Assembly (NCBI GenBank): GCA_947650285.1
Contig: CANTFL010001193.1
Coordinates: 124,001 to 188,000 of the forward strand
Direction: 5' to 3'
From: Hyaloperonospora brassicae
Lineage: Eukaryota > Oomycota > Peronosporomycetes > Peronosporales > Peronosporaceae
DNA: 64,000 nt
The notes under the pieces were generated by a model. That model searched no databases. It saw only the letters and a list, made by a program, of their open reading frames with translations, and was not told where the DNA came from. Each line of letters opens with the position of its first letter. Within the stretch, counting starts at the first letter, position 1. The translations under genes were made by a program, and so were the position numbers. Shown here piece after piece: positions 11,930 through 21,716 of the stretch.

Positions 11930-12726
11930 CTAACGTAAGTCCTTTTGGTTATTAGGAACCGGCCAATCTACAATGGCTTTCACCTTATCGAGATCCGCTC
12001 GAAGGCCTCGCTTATTAATAAAGCACCCTAAAAATGGAATCTCTTCTGTACCAAATATGCATTTAGATGCGTTGGCATACAACTTATTTGTGCGCATGCA
12101 CTCGAGCACTGCTCGTAAATGGTCTATGTGATTATATACATCTGACCGACCGTTCATAGCACGGCTATGGACAAAGATGTCATCAAAGTATGGCTGTGCA
12201 TAACCTCTATGAGGTCTGAACAATTGTGTCACAAGACGATTGAATGAAAAGGGGCATTTAATAACCCTTGAGGCATAACAAGCCACTCCCATAGCATACC
12301 GCTTGGAGTGCTGACCTCTGTCAGCGAAATATTGTTTTCTCGCATGGTCAGCTGGTAATAACCATCGACTAAGTCGAGTGCACTGTACATCGTACATCCC
12401 ACCATATTGTTCTATGGAACATTCTTCCTCTATATTGGTGTATGAGCCGGGATGGTGGTAGCATTAAGCTTACTGTAAGCATGAACAATGCGCCACTTCC
12501 CATTAGGCTTTCTGACACAAGAGGTCGGTGTGGAATGGGAAGATTTTCTATCACGTACCATTCTTGCCGCGTGCTTTGCACGAAAGAAGTCGTCAATGAC
12601 GTCACGCTGTTCCTTTGGTAAAGACCACTGCTGTGTTACACAGTATTTAATTCCAGAAACTAAGTCAATTTCGTGACGTACACCTCTATCGGGAGGTAAG
12701 ACGGACAATGGGTCGTGACACACCAT
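11930..12726 (-). pseudogene. Element A reverse transcriptase
   Basis: The N-terminal part is at 12726-12430 (HEIDLVSGIKYCV ... CVRKPNGKWRIVHAYSKLNA). After frame breaks near 12400 the palm continues at 12397-11930, including the catalytic YFDD in QPYFDDIFVHSR and the thumb motif FLGCFINKRGLRAD. The segment between motifs A and B is shifted and carries stops. This is a typical Ty3/gypsy RT, inactive. Confidence 0.85.
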
Positions 12727-13256
12727 GTCCTAAAACTCCTTTACCAAAGGATAGAAAGGATCAAGAGTATTATTACGGATAGAAGATCCACTACGCGCAC
12801 TAAGTGCCGCCTTTGTGTCCTCAAGGACTGACTCGTCCAATAAAAAGGATGAGTTCAACTCAACATCCGGCCGAATGACCACTAACTAGGATAACTCTCC
12901 TGCCTGTAAGGCTTGGCTAAATTCGCATTTAAACATTTCGTCTAGTCCAAAGAGAGTTACCAGGATGGTAGAGTCTCAAGATTAATGTTGCCATCAACAC
13001 GGCCGGTCATTCCATTGACAAGTGTATATAGTGTATTATTACTATTATCACTCATTAACACCTCGGACGTCTGGCGCTTACCAGTTACCACCCGAAGCCG
13101 AGATCGTTTCTTCAAAGAAACTTTACGCACCCCAGAGGCCGGTACAGTAGGGCCTCCGTGGTTGCTATCTTCTATAGCACGCTCTATACGAGAGCTCATG
13201 TCTTGAACGACATCTGGTGAAGTGTTACGTAACTCGAACACTTCAACCAGTGGATT

Positions 13257-13540
13257 TTCACGTACCACATCACGTACATCATACTGGCCTAACCCTGCAT
13301 GCTATGGATTTTTGCCAACAATGTCATTACCGACATTCGGCTGTGTGTCATCTCGGCCGCGCTCACTAGGTGGAATTTCACGTGCCACTTCACGTACATC
13401 ATGCGGACCCAGCTCTGCATGCTCTGGCTTTTCGCCAACAATGTCATTACCGACAGTCAGTGAGGTGCTATCTCGGCCGCCCTCACTCGGTGAAATTTTA
13501 CGAGCCACCCCACTCACGTCAGAGACATTACATTCTTGAT
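13257..13540 (-). repeat. 120-bp tandem repeats (40 codons) in the protease-RT spacer of element A
   Basis: Similar blocks start at about 13257, 13377 and 13497 (for example TTCACGTGCCACTTCACGTA), a period of 120 bp. On the coding strand each unit gives about 40 residues containing VGNDIVG, HAxLGxxDVR and VxRExPPSE, so the repeat keeps the reading frame. The third unit is partial and more diverged. It lies in the long stretch between protease (ends about 13880) and RT (starts 12726). Confidence 0.75.
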
Positions 13541-13879
13541 GTCTCGGCCCTTGGCCAACCATGCCTGCAGCATGCAGTGACTCATTATCACAACGAGTAT
13601 CACTCGACGGAGTACGACTCCCTTCACATACGGTGAATTAGGTCCGCTCAACTTTCATGTCATTGACATTGGAGCTAATTAACTCTGACATACCAATGTC
13701 CAGCACATTAACATCTTCCGTCAATGGCTCGCGCCAATGGTGCTTCTGTTGACTTGCAAAGGTGGGTTCATGACTCTCCAGATTTTCACTAAGAGCATTG
13801 CGCGTTGCGCGTAAGGGCTTAGACCACTAATCAATCCATGGCCATGACGTTCACGCCAAGCCAAACATAGGATGAGATC

Positions 13880-14341
13880 TTATCTCGAATCCAAGTCGAG
13901 GACTAGACAGCGTTCAATGCTATCAAAGTCCAAAAATTTCACACCCAAGTTCAACGGAACTTTAGGTACCGTGACGCGATTACTGGTCGCTAAACGAACG
14001 GTGATCGAATCTCCTTCATGCGCTTTAAGCTCTTCAGCGTATTGCTGACTTCCCTCAAAAGAACGACGTCGAGCACAATTACATGATTCTCCTGAATCGA
14101 TCAAAATCGACCACTGCTTCTCAAAGCCTTTCACTGGCTCCTCGGAGACTAACAAGCCTGGCTTGTATACACGCTCTATGCTGGCTGGCACAGAGCTAAG
14201 TGGGGCTATTCCGTGTTTCACTCTACCTCGTAGAGACGTGACAGATCTCAGTTCTACCCCAGTAGGGCGCCCCGCACCTACTGGGTGTCGACGTTTCCCC
14301 GTGCTATACCAGGTTTCTGGTTGAGGCTGGGGTTTTGACAC
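13880..14341 (-). pseudogene. Element A aspartic protease
   Basis: A 153-residue open frame holds the retropepsin active site ILIDSGESCN, followed by SITVRLATSNRVTV and LDFDSIERCLVLDLDSR. In the same sense the zinc knuckle of gag lies just before it. After the stop at 13880 the expected DLILGLAW motif continues in frame, so a single stop cuts the domain. The enzyme would process the gag-pol precursor. Confidence 0.75.
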
Positions 14342-14344
14342 ATA

Positions 14345-15310
14345 GTTGTCGGTCGTTGCTTACGCAGAGGACAAGTGGGACGCAAGTGTTTAGTGCTTCC
14401 GCACATGTAACAGCGTCTCACTTCCTGTCGTTGCTCCGCAACATGAAACTCCGCTTCACCTTCATCTTCACCTGGCTGAGATCCATCAGTTCTGGCTTAC
14501 AGTAATCCGTGTTGCTTGCAGAGGTTGCGCTCGCAAAGCTTGGGTTGTATCCATTCCAAACAAGTCTGGCCGACATGATGTTGTGCTCATCATTTTAAGC
14601 GACGCTCACAGCTTTCTCGAAATTAGAGAGATGGACACGAAAAACCTCGGTATTGTACACGCTATTGCAAAGACCTTCCATGAAGACTGTCACGTAGACA
14701 GTATCAGGGAGAGGGTCCGACTGCATAGCAGCCATTATACCTCTTAACTCTTGAAAATGGCCCGTTGACTCATTCTTACCCTGATGGGTGGATAAGAAGC
14801 GTGATCGCACGCGAAATGCCTGGTTAGGCGGCGAGAAAAATCGCAGGAGGTCTACCTTGAACGAATCCCATGTGGGAAACTCCAAGCTAACCGACGTGCC
14901 ACACGTCAGAGCCCACTCTAAAGCTCTTCCATCGAGCTAAAAGATAGCCAGCCAGACCCGCTGGTTCTCAAGTGAGATGAGAATAGAGTCCATGGCCATC
15001 TTAATCTCACGGATCCAGAGGGCCAAGTTTTACCCTCCTTCCCGGAGTAGTGTTTGACGTCCACCCGAAGAAGACGAGGCTCCGCCTGTTCTGATAACAA
15101 AGCCACGTAGCGTGTCGGCATTCCCGACGCTACTTGGTTTTGAACCTGGCCCAACAGGGCCGTTTCATACTGCATGAAGGTCTCGACTCGTGCATTGAGC
15201 ACATCGGGACCTTGTGCAGCTATAAATTACACATACACAGGGCCTACGGCCGCGGTCAGCTTATCAAAAGTGAACTTTTGAGCCTCATAGAGGGTTGAGG
15301 ATTGCTCCAT
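14345..15310 (-). pseudogene. Element A gag, broken
   Basis: The likely start is the ATG at 15310-15308 (MEQSSTLYEAQKFTFDKLTA), 60 bp inside the 5' LTR. A stop follows after about 27 codons; the frame resumes at 15202-14918 and again at 14885-14595 (WDSFKVDLLRFFSPPNQAF), the typical retrotransposon Gag capsid signature. A complete CCHC zinc knuckle, CYMCGSTKHLRPTC, is encoded at about 14413-14372. Gag packages the element RNA into particles. Confidence 0.75.
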
Positions 15311-15351
15311 CCTCACAGAGGATCAGTCGTTACCGACTCAGGCGTAGATTG

Positions 15352-15368
15352 ACTACGAGTGCTACCAA
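15352..15368 (-). other. Candidate primer-binding site of element A
   Basis: On the minus strand, two bases after the 5' LTR end, the sequence reads TGGTAGCACTCGTAGTC. A start with TGG fits pairing to a tRNA CCA end. I could not match it to a particular tRNA. Element B does not show a clear TGG at this place. Confidence 0.35.
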
Positions 15369-15369
15369 G

Positions 15370-15899
15370 TGTAGCGGAGCTACACAGCTCCTAAAGTCAG
15401 AGGAAGACTCAACACACCACGAGCAACTTTGGTTCAAATAACCTGACTCAGAGAGTCAACAGCTCAGAGAGCTAAAGTTTGATTCTATGAACTCGACTCA
15501 GAGAGTCAACAGCTCAGAGAGCTTACGGTCCCTGTTCCAGGGGGACCAAACGATTCAGAGAATCAATGTACAATGTGCAAGAGGAGTAGCTGCCTTAGTA
15601 AGGCGTTGCTGGTCTCCTCCACGATCACACGACGCCTCAGAGAGGCGTGTGTATTTCGGATCAAAACGGGAACTGAGCTTTATTTCGTCTTTTAACCTAA
15701 AAGAACACCGTAGAACAATGTAATTAACCTACTCGCTAATGTCTTCATTGAAACCTCTCAAACGATCTCGTAATCAATGGTTGACATACATCAATATTCA
15801 ACAATTGATACTGTGTTCTAATATTACTTCAAGGGGATCCCATCTGTTGTGTGCACCACACCTATCGTCGACCACCAGCCGACGTGTACCCATGTTACA
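15370..15899 (-). repeat. Element A 5' LTR (LTR b)
   Basis: This 530-bp LTR starts TGTAGCGGAGC and ends ATGTTACA. It contains a ~50-bp tandem duplication around the motif GACTCAGAGAGTCAACAGC (15440-15520) that LTR a lacks and LTR c shares. The open frame 15739-16281 that runs out of this LTR is not a recognisable gene. Confidence 0.85.
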
Positions 15900-16412
15900 A
15901 ACCGCCGCTTCATCTACCAGTGATTCTAATACTGCACGGGACGAAGCGGACACTGAGGTCCTGGAGGGAAGGTCGGATCACTCTTTGCACTTCCCCGCTC
16001 CGACTGATTTGGACCCAGTTCTCGTGCAAACTCAGCGGGAGCGGCGGGTTCCTAACGAGGATTCTGACGACGTACAGGTTCAGCCTCCCCCCACGATGAG
16101 CGCTGAAGAGATGTTTCAGGTAGTCACGACAGAATTAAGAGCCTCGCCAAAGGCGGAGCAACGAGAATCCTGGAAGGAGACCGTAGCGGCTTTATTTACT
16201 GACGTGTTCGAGTATGTGAAGGTCAATTTTTTGGATCGTGTGCCGCCGGCAAAGAAACGGTATCCGATACGAAAGGAGTGATCCAGCGCTTCTTCTCAGT
16301 TTTTTAAGCAATTGAGTGTCGTGGATAGGTGTACCTTCGAGCGATGGTGCGGATACGCGCGACCAATTAGTCGCTATTTGTATAATACGACGTGGTCGCA
16401 GTCGACCATTTT
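15900..16412. other. 513-bp spacer between inverted LTRs, apparently flipped
   Basis: This is non-LTR sequence lying between LTR b (plus-reading) and LTR c (inverted). Its first five bases are AACCG (reverse complement CGGTT), matching CGCTT just after LTR c with one change. Its last five are ATTTT (reverse complement AAAAT), matching AAAAA just before LTR a with one change. The simplest reading is that the spacer was inverted by recombination between the two LTRs. A plus-strand frame open to 16281 is Glu-rich near its end, but I do not recognise it. Confidence 0.6.
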
Positions 16413-16942
16413 TGTAACATATATACACGTCGGCTGGTGGTCGACGATAGGTGTGGTGCACACAACAGATGGGATCCCCTTGAAGTAATATTAGAACACA
16501 GTATCAATTGTTGAAGATTGATGTATGTCAACCATTGATTACGAGATCTTTTGAGAGGTTTCAATGAAGACATTAGCGAGTAGGTTAATTACATTGTTCT
16601 ACGGTGTTCTTTTAGGTTAAAAGACGAAATAAAGCTCAGTTCCCGTTTTGATCCGAAATACACACGCCTCTCTGAGGCGTCGTGTGATCGTGGAGGAGAC
16701 CAGCAACGCCTTACTAAGGCAGCTACTCCTCTTGCACATTGTGCATTGATTCTCTGAATCGTTTGGTCCCCCTGGAACAGGGACCGTAAGCTCTCTGAGC
16801 TGTTGACTCTCTGAGTCGAGTTCATAGAATCAAACTTTAGCTCTCTGAGCTGTTGACTCTCTGAGTCAGGTTATTTGAACCAAAGTTGCTCGTTGAGCGT
16901 TAAGTCTTCCTCTGACTTTAGGAGCTGTGTAGCTTCGCTACA
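16413..16942 (+). repeat. Inverted solo LTR of the element-A family (LTR c)
   Basis: This 530-bp copy is the reverse complement of LTR b, including its ~50-bp internal duplication, with only scattered base differences. It runs TGTAACAT ... CGCTACA on the plus strand. No element body follows it, so it is a solo LTR. Its own target duplication (CGGTT/CGCTT) is restored only if the spacer 15900-16412 is turned round. Confidence 0.8.
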
Positions 16943-17499
16943 CGCTTTCTGAGCACTGTAAATGCCCCGATGGCTTGTGCGCAACCGAATCTCTCGAAGA
17001 AAAAGTCGGCGATGACCCACTTTGGTCCGGACTAGCTCCGTCATCACATTCGCCCCCGCTCAGACGTCCGGCGCGCTCCGAGACGACTATTCGTTCCCTG
17101 CTGCTATTGCCTGTCGCACTTAACATTATGCCTGGCTGGGTCCCTTCCCCACCAGTATCAAATAGAGTGGCCCGAGAATTTGTGTGTGGTCCACACTGGT
17201 GTTGATCTAGGGAGAGTTGAGACCCCTCTTCCTCCACCCCTGTCCCTTTAGAGCTGCAGACTGACTTACACCCTCCGGGATCCGGAGGGTGTGGGACCTT
17301 CAGCGCTTCCTTTACCTGATCATTGGCTGAGGCAAGTTCCATGCAGACCGGGTTACCCCGTGGGCTGTTGAACGGATTTTCGCTATACGGCCTAGTTGCG
17401 ACTAGTCCGGGTTCTCCTTCAAATCCCTACGGAGTGGTAGGCAAATTGAGAAGTATTGCAATATATCTAGTCAACCAAGAGTATCACAATCGCTACCTG
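16943..17499. other. Unassigned interval between LTR c and element B
   Basis: An open minus-strand frame (17342-16938; Ser/Gly-rich) and several plus-strand frames are present, none of which I recognise. The last five bases (17495-17499, ACCTG) are the left target-site copy of element B. Confidence 0.4.
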
Positions 17500-17938
17500 T
17501 GTAACGGGGCACTGTTGACTACTAACTGGTTGAGCAGTACGGAGTATACTTCCACTGACAACAGTGGTCGACAGTGTCCTGCTAGGTGTTGAAGGAACAC
17601 AGAGGAAGGAAAGGAGACTAAGCAGTCAGACTAGTCTCAGGTAAAAGTAAAACTGTATTAATATAATTAATTCCTATAACTTCTTGAATCTCTGTTGTCC
17701 TGACTTAACTATACTAATGTAACTAAATGTATGATGACGTCTACTCACCACCCATTGCGCGCGTCTAGCAGCGATTGGTGGGTTGATATCGTAATGATAT
17801 CAACCAATGAGTAGACCCTTCGGTCATCTCAACAATATCACCATATCTGTGATATTATTTATTGAATATTCAACATAATATTCTTTATCGTCATTATCTA
17901 CTTAATGACAATTCCATGTAACGGGCCACCCCGTTACA
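17500..17938 (-). repeat. Element B 3' LTR
   Basis: This 439-bp LTR starts TGTAACGGGG and ends CCCCGTTACA, so the first and last ten bases are perfect inverted repeats. Inside are the palindrome GTTGATATC-GTAAT-GATATCAAC (about 17782-17804) and the family core CCACCCATTGCGCGCGTC ... CGATTGGTGG (about 17748-17781). Confidence 0.92.
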
Positions 17939-17951
17939 TCACCCCTCCCTT
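17939..17951 (-). other. Element B polypurine tract
   Basis: On the minus strand the bases directly before the 3' LTR read AAGGGAGGGGTGA, the priming site for plus-strand synthesis. It shares AAGGGAGG with element A and confirms that the element is minus-sense. Confidence 0.8.
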
Positions 17952-18070
17952 ATCCGATCGACACTGTGTAACTATCGAAAACTTGGTGGCCACCCGTTGG
18001 ACACCAGTGGGACAGGTAGCACTTGTTTGGTCAGACCCATTCACTCCTGACATTTCCTCGCATAGTTAAC

Positions 18071-19795
18071 ATGTCTATGCGAGGTAATTCGAAGACCACA
18101 CAGCCTGCTGCTGTGCCAGCCTCTGCGTCAGACGCTACTTCGTCTTCGGCTTGTTCTCCTTCTGCAGCAGAAGGTGATGCAGACGCACGCATTATCGCAC
18201 CACGTGCAAATGATGACCTTGACAGTAAGGTCTTCAATTCTGGCGAGTCAGACGTGCCTGACTCGCACAACTTTCTAGAGGCATCCCGATCACCGGCGGT
18301 GCCTCATCGTTCGTCAAGAGCACTGTCGAACGATCGGACTCGTGAGATGTAACACAGTCTATTCGGCAGTGATGATGAATTCTATGGTGAGGAACACCAT
18401 GCCTCACCAGCAAAAACTCGTGCTTCTCCGCAAGAGCGTGATGACGATGGCGAGATCCGTCTTCATTCTGAAAGCTGTGGTACCGAAACAGTTACCAGAT
18501 TAAAGCGTGGTGAGCTCAAGCCGTGGCGCTTGCCCGACCAGCTCATCGATAGCCTGTCTCACGAGACAAGCCAACACCATCGAATTCCATTATTCAATGC
18601 AACTGAGCTTCATGGCTTAAGTACCATGCGCGTACAACTTTCGCGCTGAGGGAGACATTTATCTCGATGCCTTCTTTAGGCATCGATGGTACAATGGCAA
18701 CAAAAAACGTGACAAGAATTCGCTTTTGGCAGCGTGGAACGCGTTCGTCCAAATTGTCAAGAATTTTGGACGAGAAAGATGGCTGCAAAACGTTGAAGCG
18801 GTACGCATCGAGTTCGAAAAGCGAACGCCAACCGGTACAAGGTACCGGCTGCATTGTTTAGTGAGGCCGGCATCCCATGTTTCACTTGGGGAGATCCTTG
18901 TGCGAGTTGTGTTAACAGCTCGCAACGTGCACATAGGGACGTGTATATCCTAAGTTCGCTCGGGAGAAGGGCATACATCTCGGCTGAGATGCGTGACGCG
19001 ATTGCAAAATTGCAATCCATCTACAAGCGCCAAAAGCGCGTGTTTACCGATGGGCCCTCGGATTAATCAGATGAGTCTCGGCCTACTGGTGGACGAGACC
19101 TTCAACGTCAGCAATCAGCTGGGAACCTCGTTCCCAGCTGTCAAAGGAAGGTGGATACCCCCGCCACTGGACGAGGTAACTCGTCCTTGATCCTGAATCG
19201 TCACGGTGGTTCATGATACGCACCACAAGAAATCGTTGACCACCGTGTAAATCCACCAGTGGTTCCGGTGGCGGTGGAAAGACAAGGTCCGGCTCAGCCG
19301 CCGGGCCTGCACAAGACTTTAAGTAACCACGATCGTTACCTGACCAAGCTGAGGGAGGACGTCAATCACGAATACGATCGTCAGCACGCCTTCCAGTCGG
19401 ACGTGTGACGTCTTCGTGCCGATCGGGAGAAGGAACGATCGGAATTTGCATTCGCTCAGCTTGAAAGTGAACGCGAGGGGCGTCGTTTGCGCGACGAGCT
19501 AGAGACGGCTCGACGCGAGGTCATGTCGATGAAGGACCGACCCCTTTCGACGAAGGACCAACTTCAGTGTTTGGTCCGTGATCACAAGAATCTGTTGGGG
19601 ATTCTTGAGCGCGCCGGTTATCTCCGTTCTCGCAAGAAACCTCGTACTGATGGTACAGGCGGAGACGACCAACATAAAACGCAGGATGCGTGCGCATCCT
19701 ACGAGGCAATTCGATTGTGTATGCATTGCCCTCGCGGTGCAACACACAAAATAGACCAATGTATTTCGGCAGTAGTTTACTACTGCCGACACTAG
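18071..19795 (+). pseudogene. Antisense ORF of element B (Ser/acidic N-terminus, central conserved-looking region, coiled coil), broken
   Basis: The ATG at 18071 lies 133 bp inside the 3' LTR, on the strand opposite to gag-pol. The first 93 codons are Ser/Ala/Asp-rich (MSMRGNSKTTQPAAVPASAS). After a TAA at 18350 the same frame stays open to about 18647. It then shifts frame at about 18640 and again near 18830, with SLLAAWNAFVQIVKNFGRER, then EAGIPCFTWGDP and RDVYILSSLGRRAYISAEMR (18854-19066). The C-terminal part (about 19330-19650) reads as a charged coiled coil (RLRADREKERSEFAFAQLES, RLRDELETARREVMS), with one stop at 19407-19409. This end overlaps the integrase C-terminus on the other strand. 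Protein-like composition persists across the breaks, so this is a decayed gene. I do not know its function. Confidence 0.6.
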
Positions 19796-21107
19796 TGACT
19801 ACATGTCCAGGTCAGTTTACCGTAGACAGTAGCACTGGGTCGTGAACCTTAAATGAAAGAACATTTGCTCTTCCATTCTTGTCTGCGTTCCGTTTCTGGT
19901 GGTCCACCACATTTGCGATGGAGTCCTGTACAAAACGTATTACCGCTTCTCGAGTCAGCACGAAGTTCTCTGCTGACTCGTTGTTGTGTTTTTCAGCGCG
20001 CTTCGTGCGCACCTCTAAGAGATTCTCCTCTTCTTCAACTAGGGTGTCTTCTTCCTCGCTGGCATTGTCGTTGACGATGCTAAATATCACAGCACCGTCA
20101 ATATTGTCTGATGTAGCAGCAGCGTCATCGCTACTACTAAGCTCAATTTCCTCGATGTCGACGTTGTCGACATCGGCATCAAACGTATCGGCGTGAGCGG
20201 TGATACGTGATGAGCAAGAGCCAAAACGGTTTTTGCTCGAGCGAGTCCCTCTCCCTCTAACTCAGAGTCACTCAGTATGAGGGCGGGAATACGTGGGCGG
20301 CGTAAGTTATTCACGTAGAACGGTGTATGCGTTGTGGACGCATGCACGGAGTTGTTGATGGAAAACTCAACCATCGGCAAGAACTCACTCCAATGTGAAA
20401 AGGATTGGACGTATCCACGAAGAATTTATTCGAGGACACGGTTCGCTCGTTCAGTCTGACCATCCGTTTCGGGATGATCAGAGGTTGACATCTTCAACCG
20501 TGTTCCCAATGTGCGGAACGCGGATTGCCAAAACGCCGCCGTGAACCGAGGGTCACGGTCGGATACGAGTTCACGGGGTAAACCGTGGAGTCCAAAGACC
20601 GTGTCGAGAAAGACATGAGCACAAAGCCGTGTGCTTTGGTCTATTCTGGGACTGCAGCAAGATGTACCATGTTGCTGAAACGATCCACAAACAGAAGGAT
20701 ACCATTATTCTTGTTAGTGTCTTCGGAAAATCGAAGACAAAGTCCATGGACACGGACTCCGAACACTCTGCCGGGACCGACAGAGGATGTAACGGTGCAC
20801 GGGATGAAGGACTAGGCTTTGCCCGTTGACAAACCTCGCAAGAACGAATTTACTTGCGGACGAACTGATACTGGCGTGGCCAGTAAAAGTCACGACTGAC
20901 CGAGAGGTAAGTCTTTTCTCGGCCGCGATGCCCGCCAGACGGCGCTTCGTGACATTCAAACATGATGCATAATCGCACGTCATCATGATCGGGAACGACG
21001 ACACGAGGCGTGTCGCCGGTAACTTCTGTATACTACAGCAGGCCATTGCGAGTCGTGTACCGATCCAAAGAGAAACGGTACAGAGCCAGCAAATCCGACA
21101 AGGATTT
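19521..21107 (-). pseudogene. Element B integrase
   Basis: The zinc-binding part is at about 20970-20820 (CHEAPSGGHRGREKTY ... CEVCQR) with one in-frame stop before the cysteines. The catalytic core is shifted between frames: SMDFVFDFP near 20750, the second Asp in SDRDPRF near 20560, and the Glu in TDGQTERANR near 20445. The end of the core is at 20380-20087 (LPMVEFSINNSVHASTTHT) and the SH3-like end at 19745-19521 (AYTIELPRRMRTHPAFYVGR). Unlike element A I see no chromodomain after it. Confidence 0.8.
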
Positions 21108-21716
21108 TCATGATGGGTTCTCAAGATGACACATCAAACGGAGGAGATTCGTGTCTCCTACGTATGCTTCCCGCAAATCGTCGAGTGAAGGCGACGACGG
21201 CACACTGATGGACAGTGTCGCAACAGTGGGCAAGGCCTCACTGTTGACTCGGGACGTTGGCTCGAAGTCGGGCCACCGTGATAACGCATCAGTGACGACA
21301 TTGAGTCGTCCTGGCTTGTACGCTACAGAGAAGTTATACTCCGTGAAGAAAGACAGCCACCTCGCCATCCTTTGCGAGAGGTGTGGGCTGTTTACGGCCG
21401 TGCGTAGTGTCTCATGGTCCGTACAGACGATGAAAGGTCTATCTCTCAAGAGATAGACCCGGAACTTAGCCAGTGCATACTTCATGGCAAGGAGCTCCTT
21501 GTCATGCACTGAATAATTGCGTTCAGCTGTTTGCAGCTGACGCGACTGATAACAGATGACGCGCTCCGCGCCATCTGCATCGAACTGCATTAACGCACAG
21601 CCGATAGCAAATTCGCTGGCGTCACAGACCACATGAAAGGGTATGTCCTGATCTGCAATCGCCAAGATCGGCGATTGAATCAAGCTTTGCTTGATACCTT
21701 CAAATAACGCTGACAC
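21108..21716 (-). CDS. Element B RNase H segment (open)
   Basis: A 202-residue open frame of the pol gene. It contains FHVVCDASEFAIGCALMQ, the catalytic Glu in NYSVHDKELLAMKYALAK, VCTDHETLRT and the final Asp in RLNVVTDALSRWPDF, so all four acidic residues are present. It lies between RT (upstream in sense) and integrase. It would normally be part of a single Pol polyprotein; here neighbouring segments are frame-broken. Confidence 0.88.
   Translation of the reverse strand: MSALFEGIKQSLIQSPILAIADQDIPFHVVCDASEFAIGCALMQFDADGAERVICYQSRQLQTAERNYSVHDKELLAMKYALAKFRVYLLRDRPFIVCTDHETLRTAVNSPHLSQRMARWLSFFTEYNFSVAYKPGRLNVVTDALSRWPDFEPTSRVNSEALPTVATLSISVPSSPSLDDLREAYVGDTNLLRLMCHLENPS

Larger units (their letters stand above)
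8136..15899 (-). mobile_element. Element A: full-length, inactive Ty3/gypsy chromovirus
   Basis: The element is about 7.76 kb, bounded by LTRs at 8136-8615 and 15370-15899, and sense is the minus strand. Minus-sense order is 5' LTR, gag, protease, long spacer with 40-residue repeats, RT, RNase H, integrase, chromodomain, polypurine tract, 3' LTR. A plus-strand ORF (8725-9925) lies antisense at the 3' end. Stops and frameshifts break nearly every gene. The left flank is AAAAA. The matching right flank is found (as AAAAT after reverse complement) only beyond a 513-bp spacer at 16408-16412, because that spacer appears to have been inverted. Confidence 0.85.

Noticed and set aside
15739..16281. 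180-codon plus-strand ORF
   Set aside because: It starts inside LTR b, and its first part repeats as the reverse complement in LTR c, so that part is LTR sequence, not a gene. The remainder lies in the flipped spacer and has no recognisable domain.
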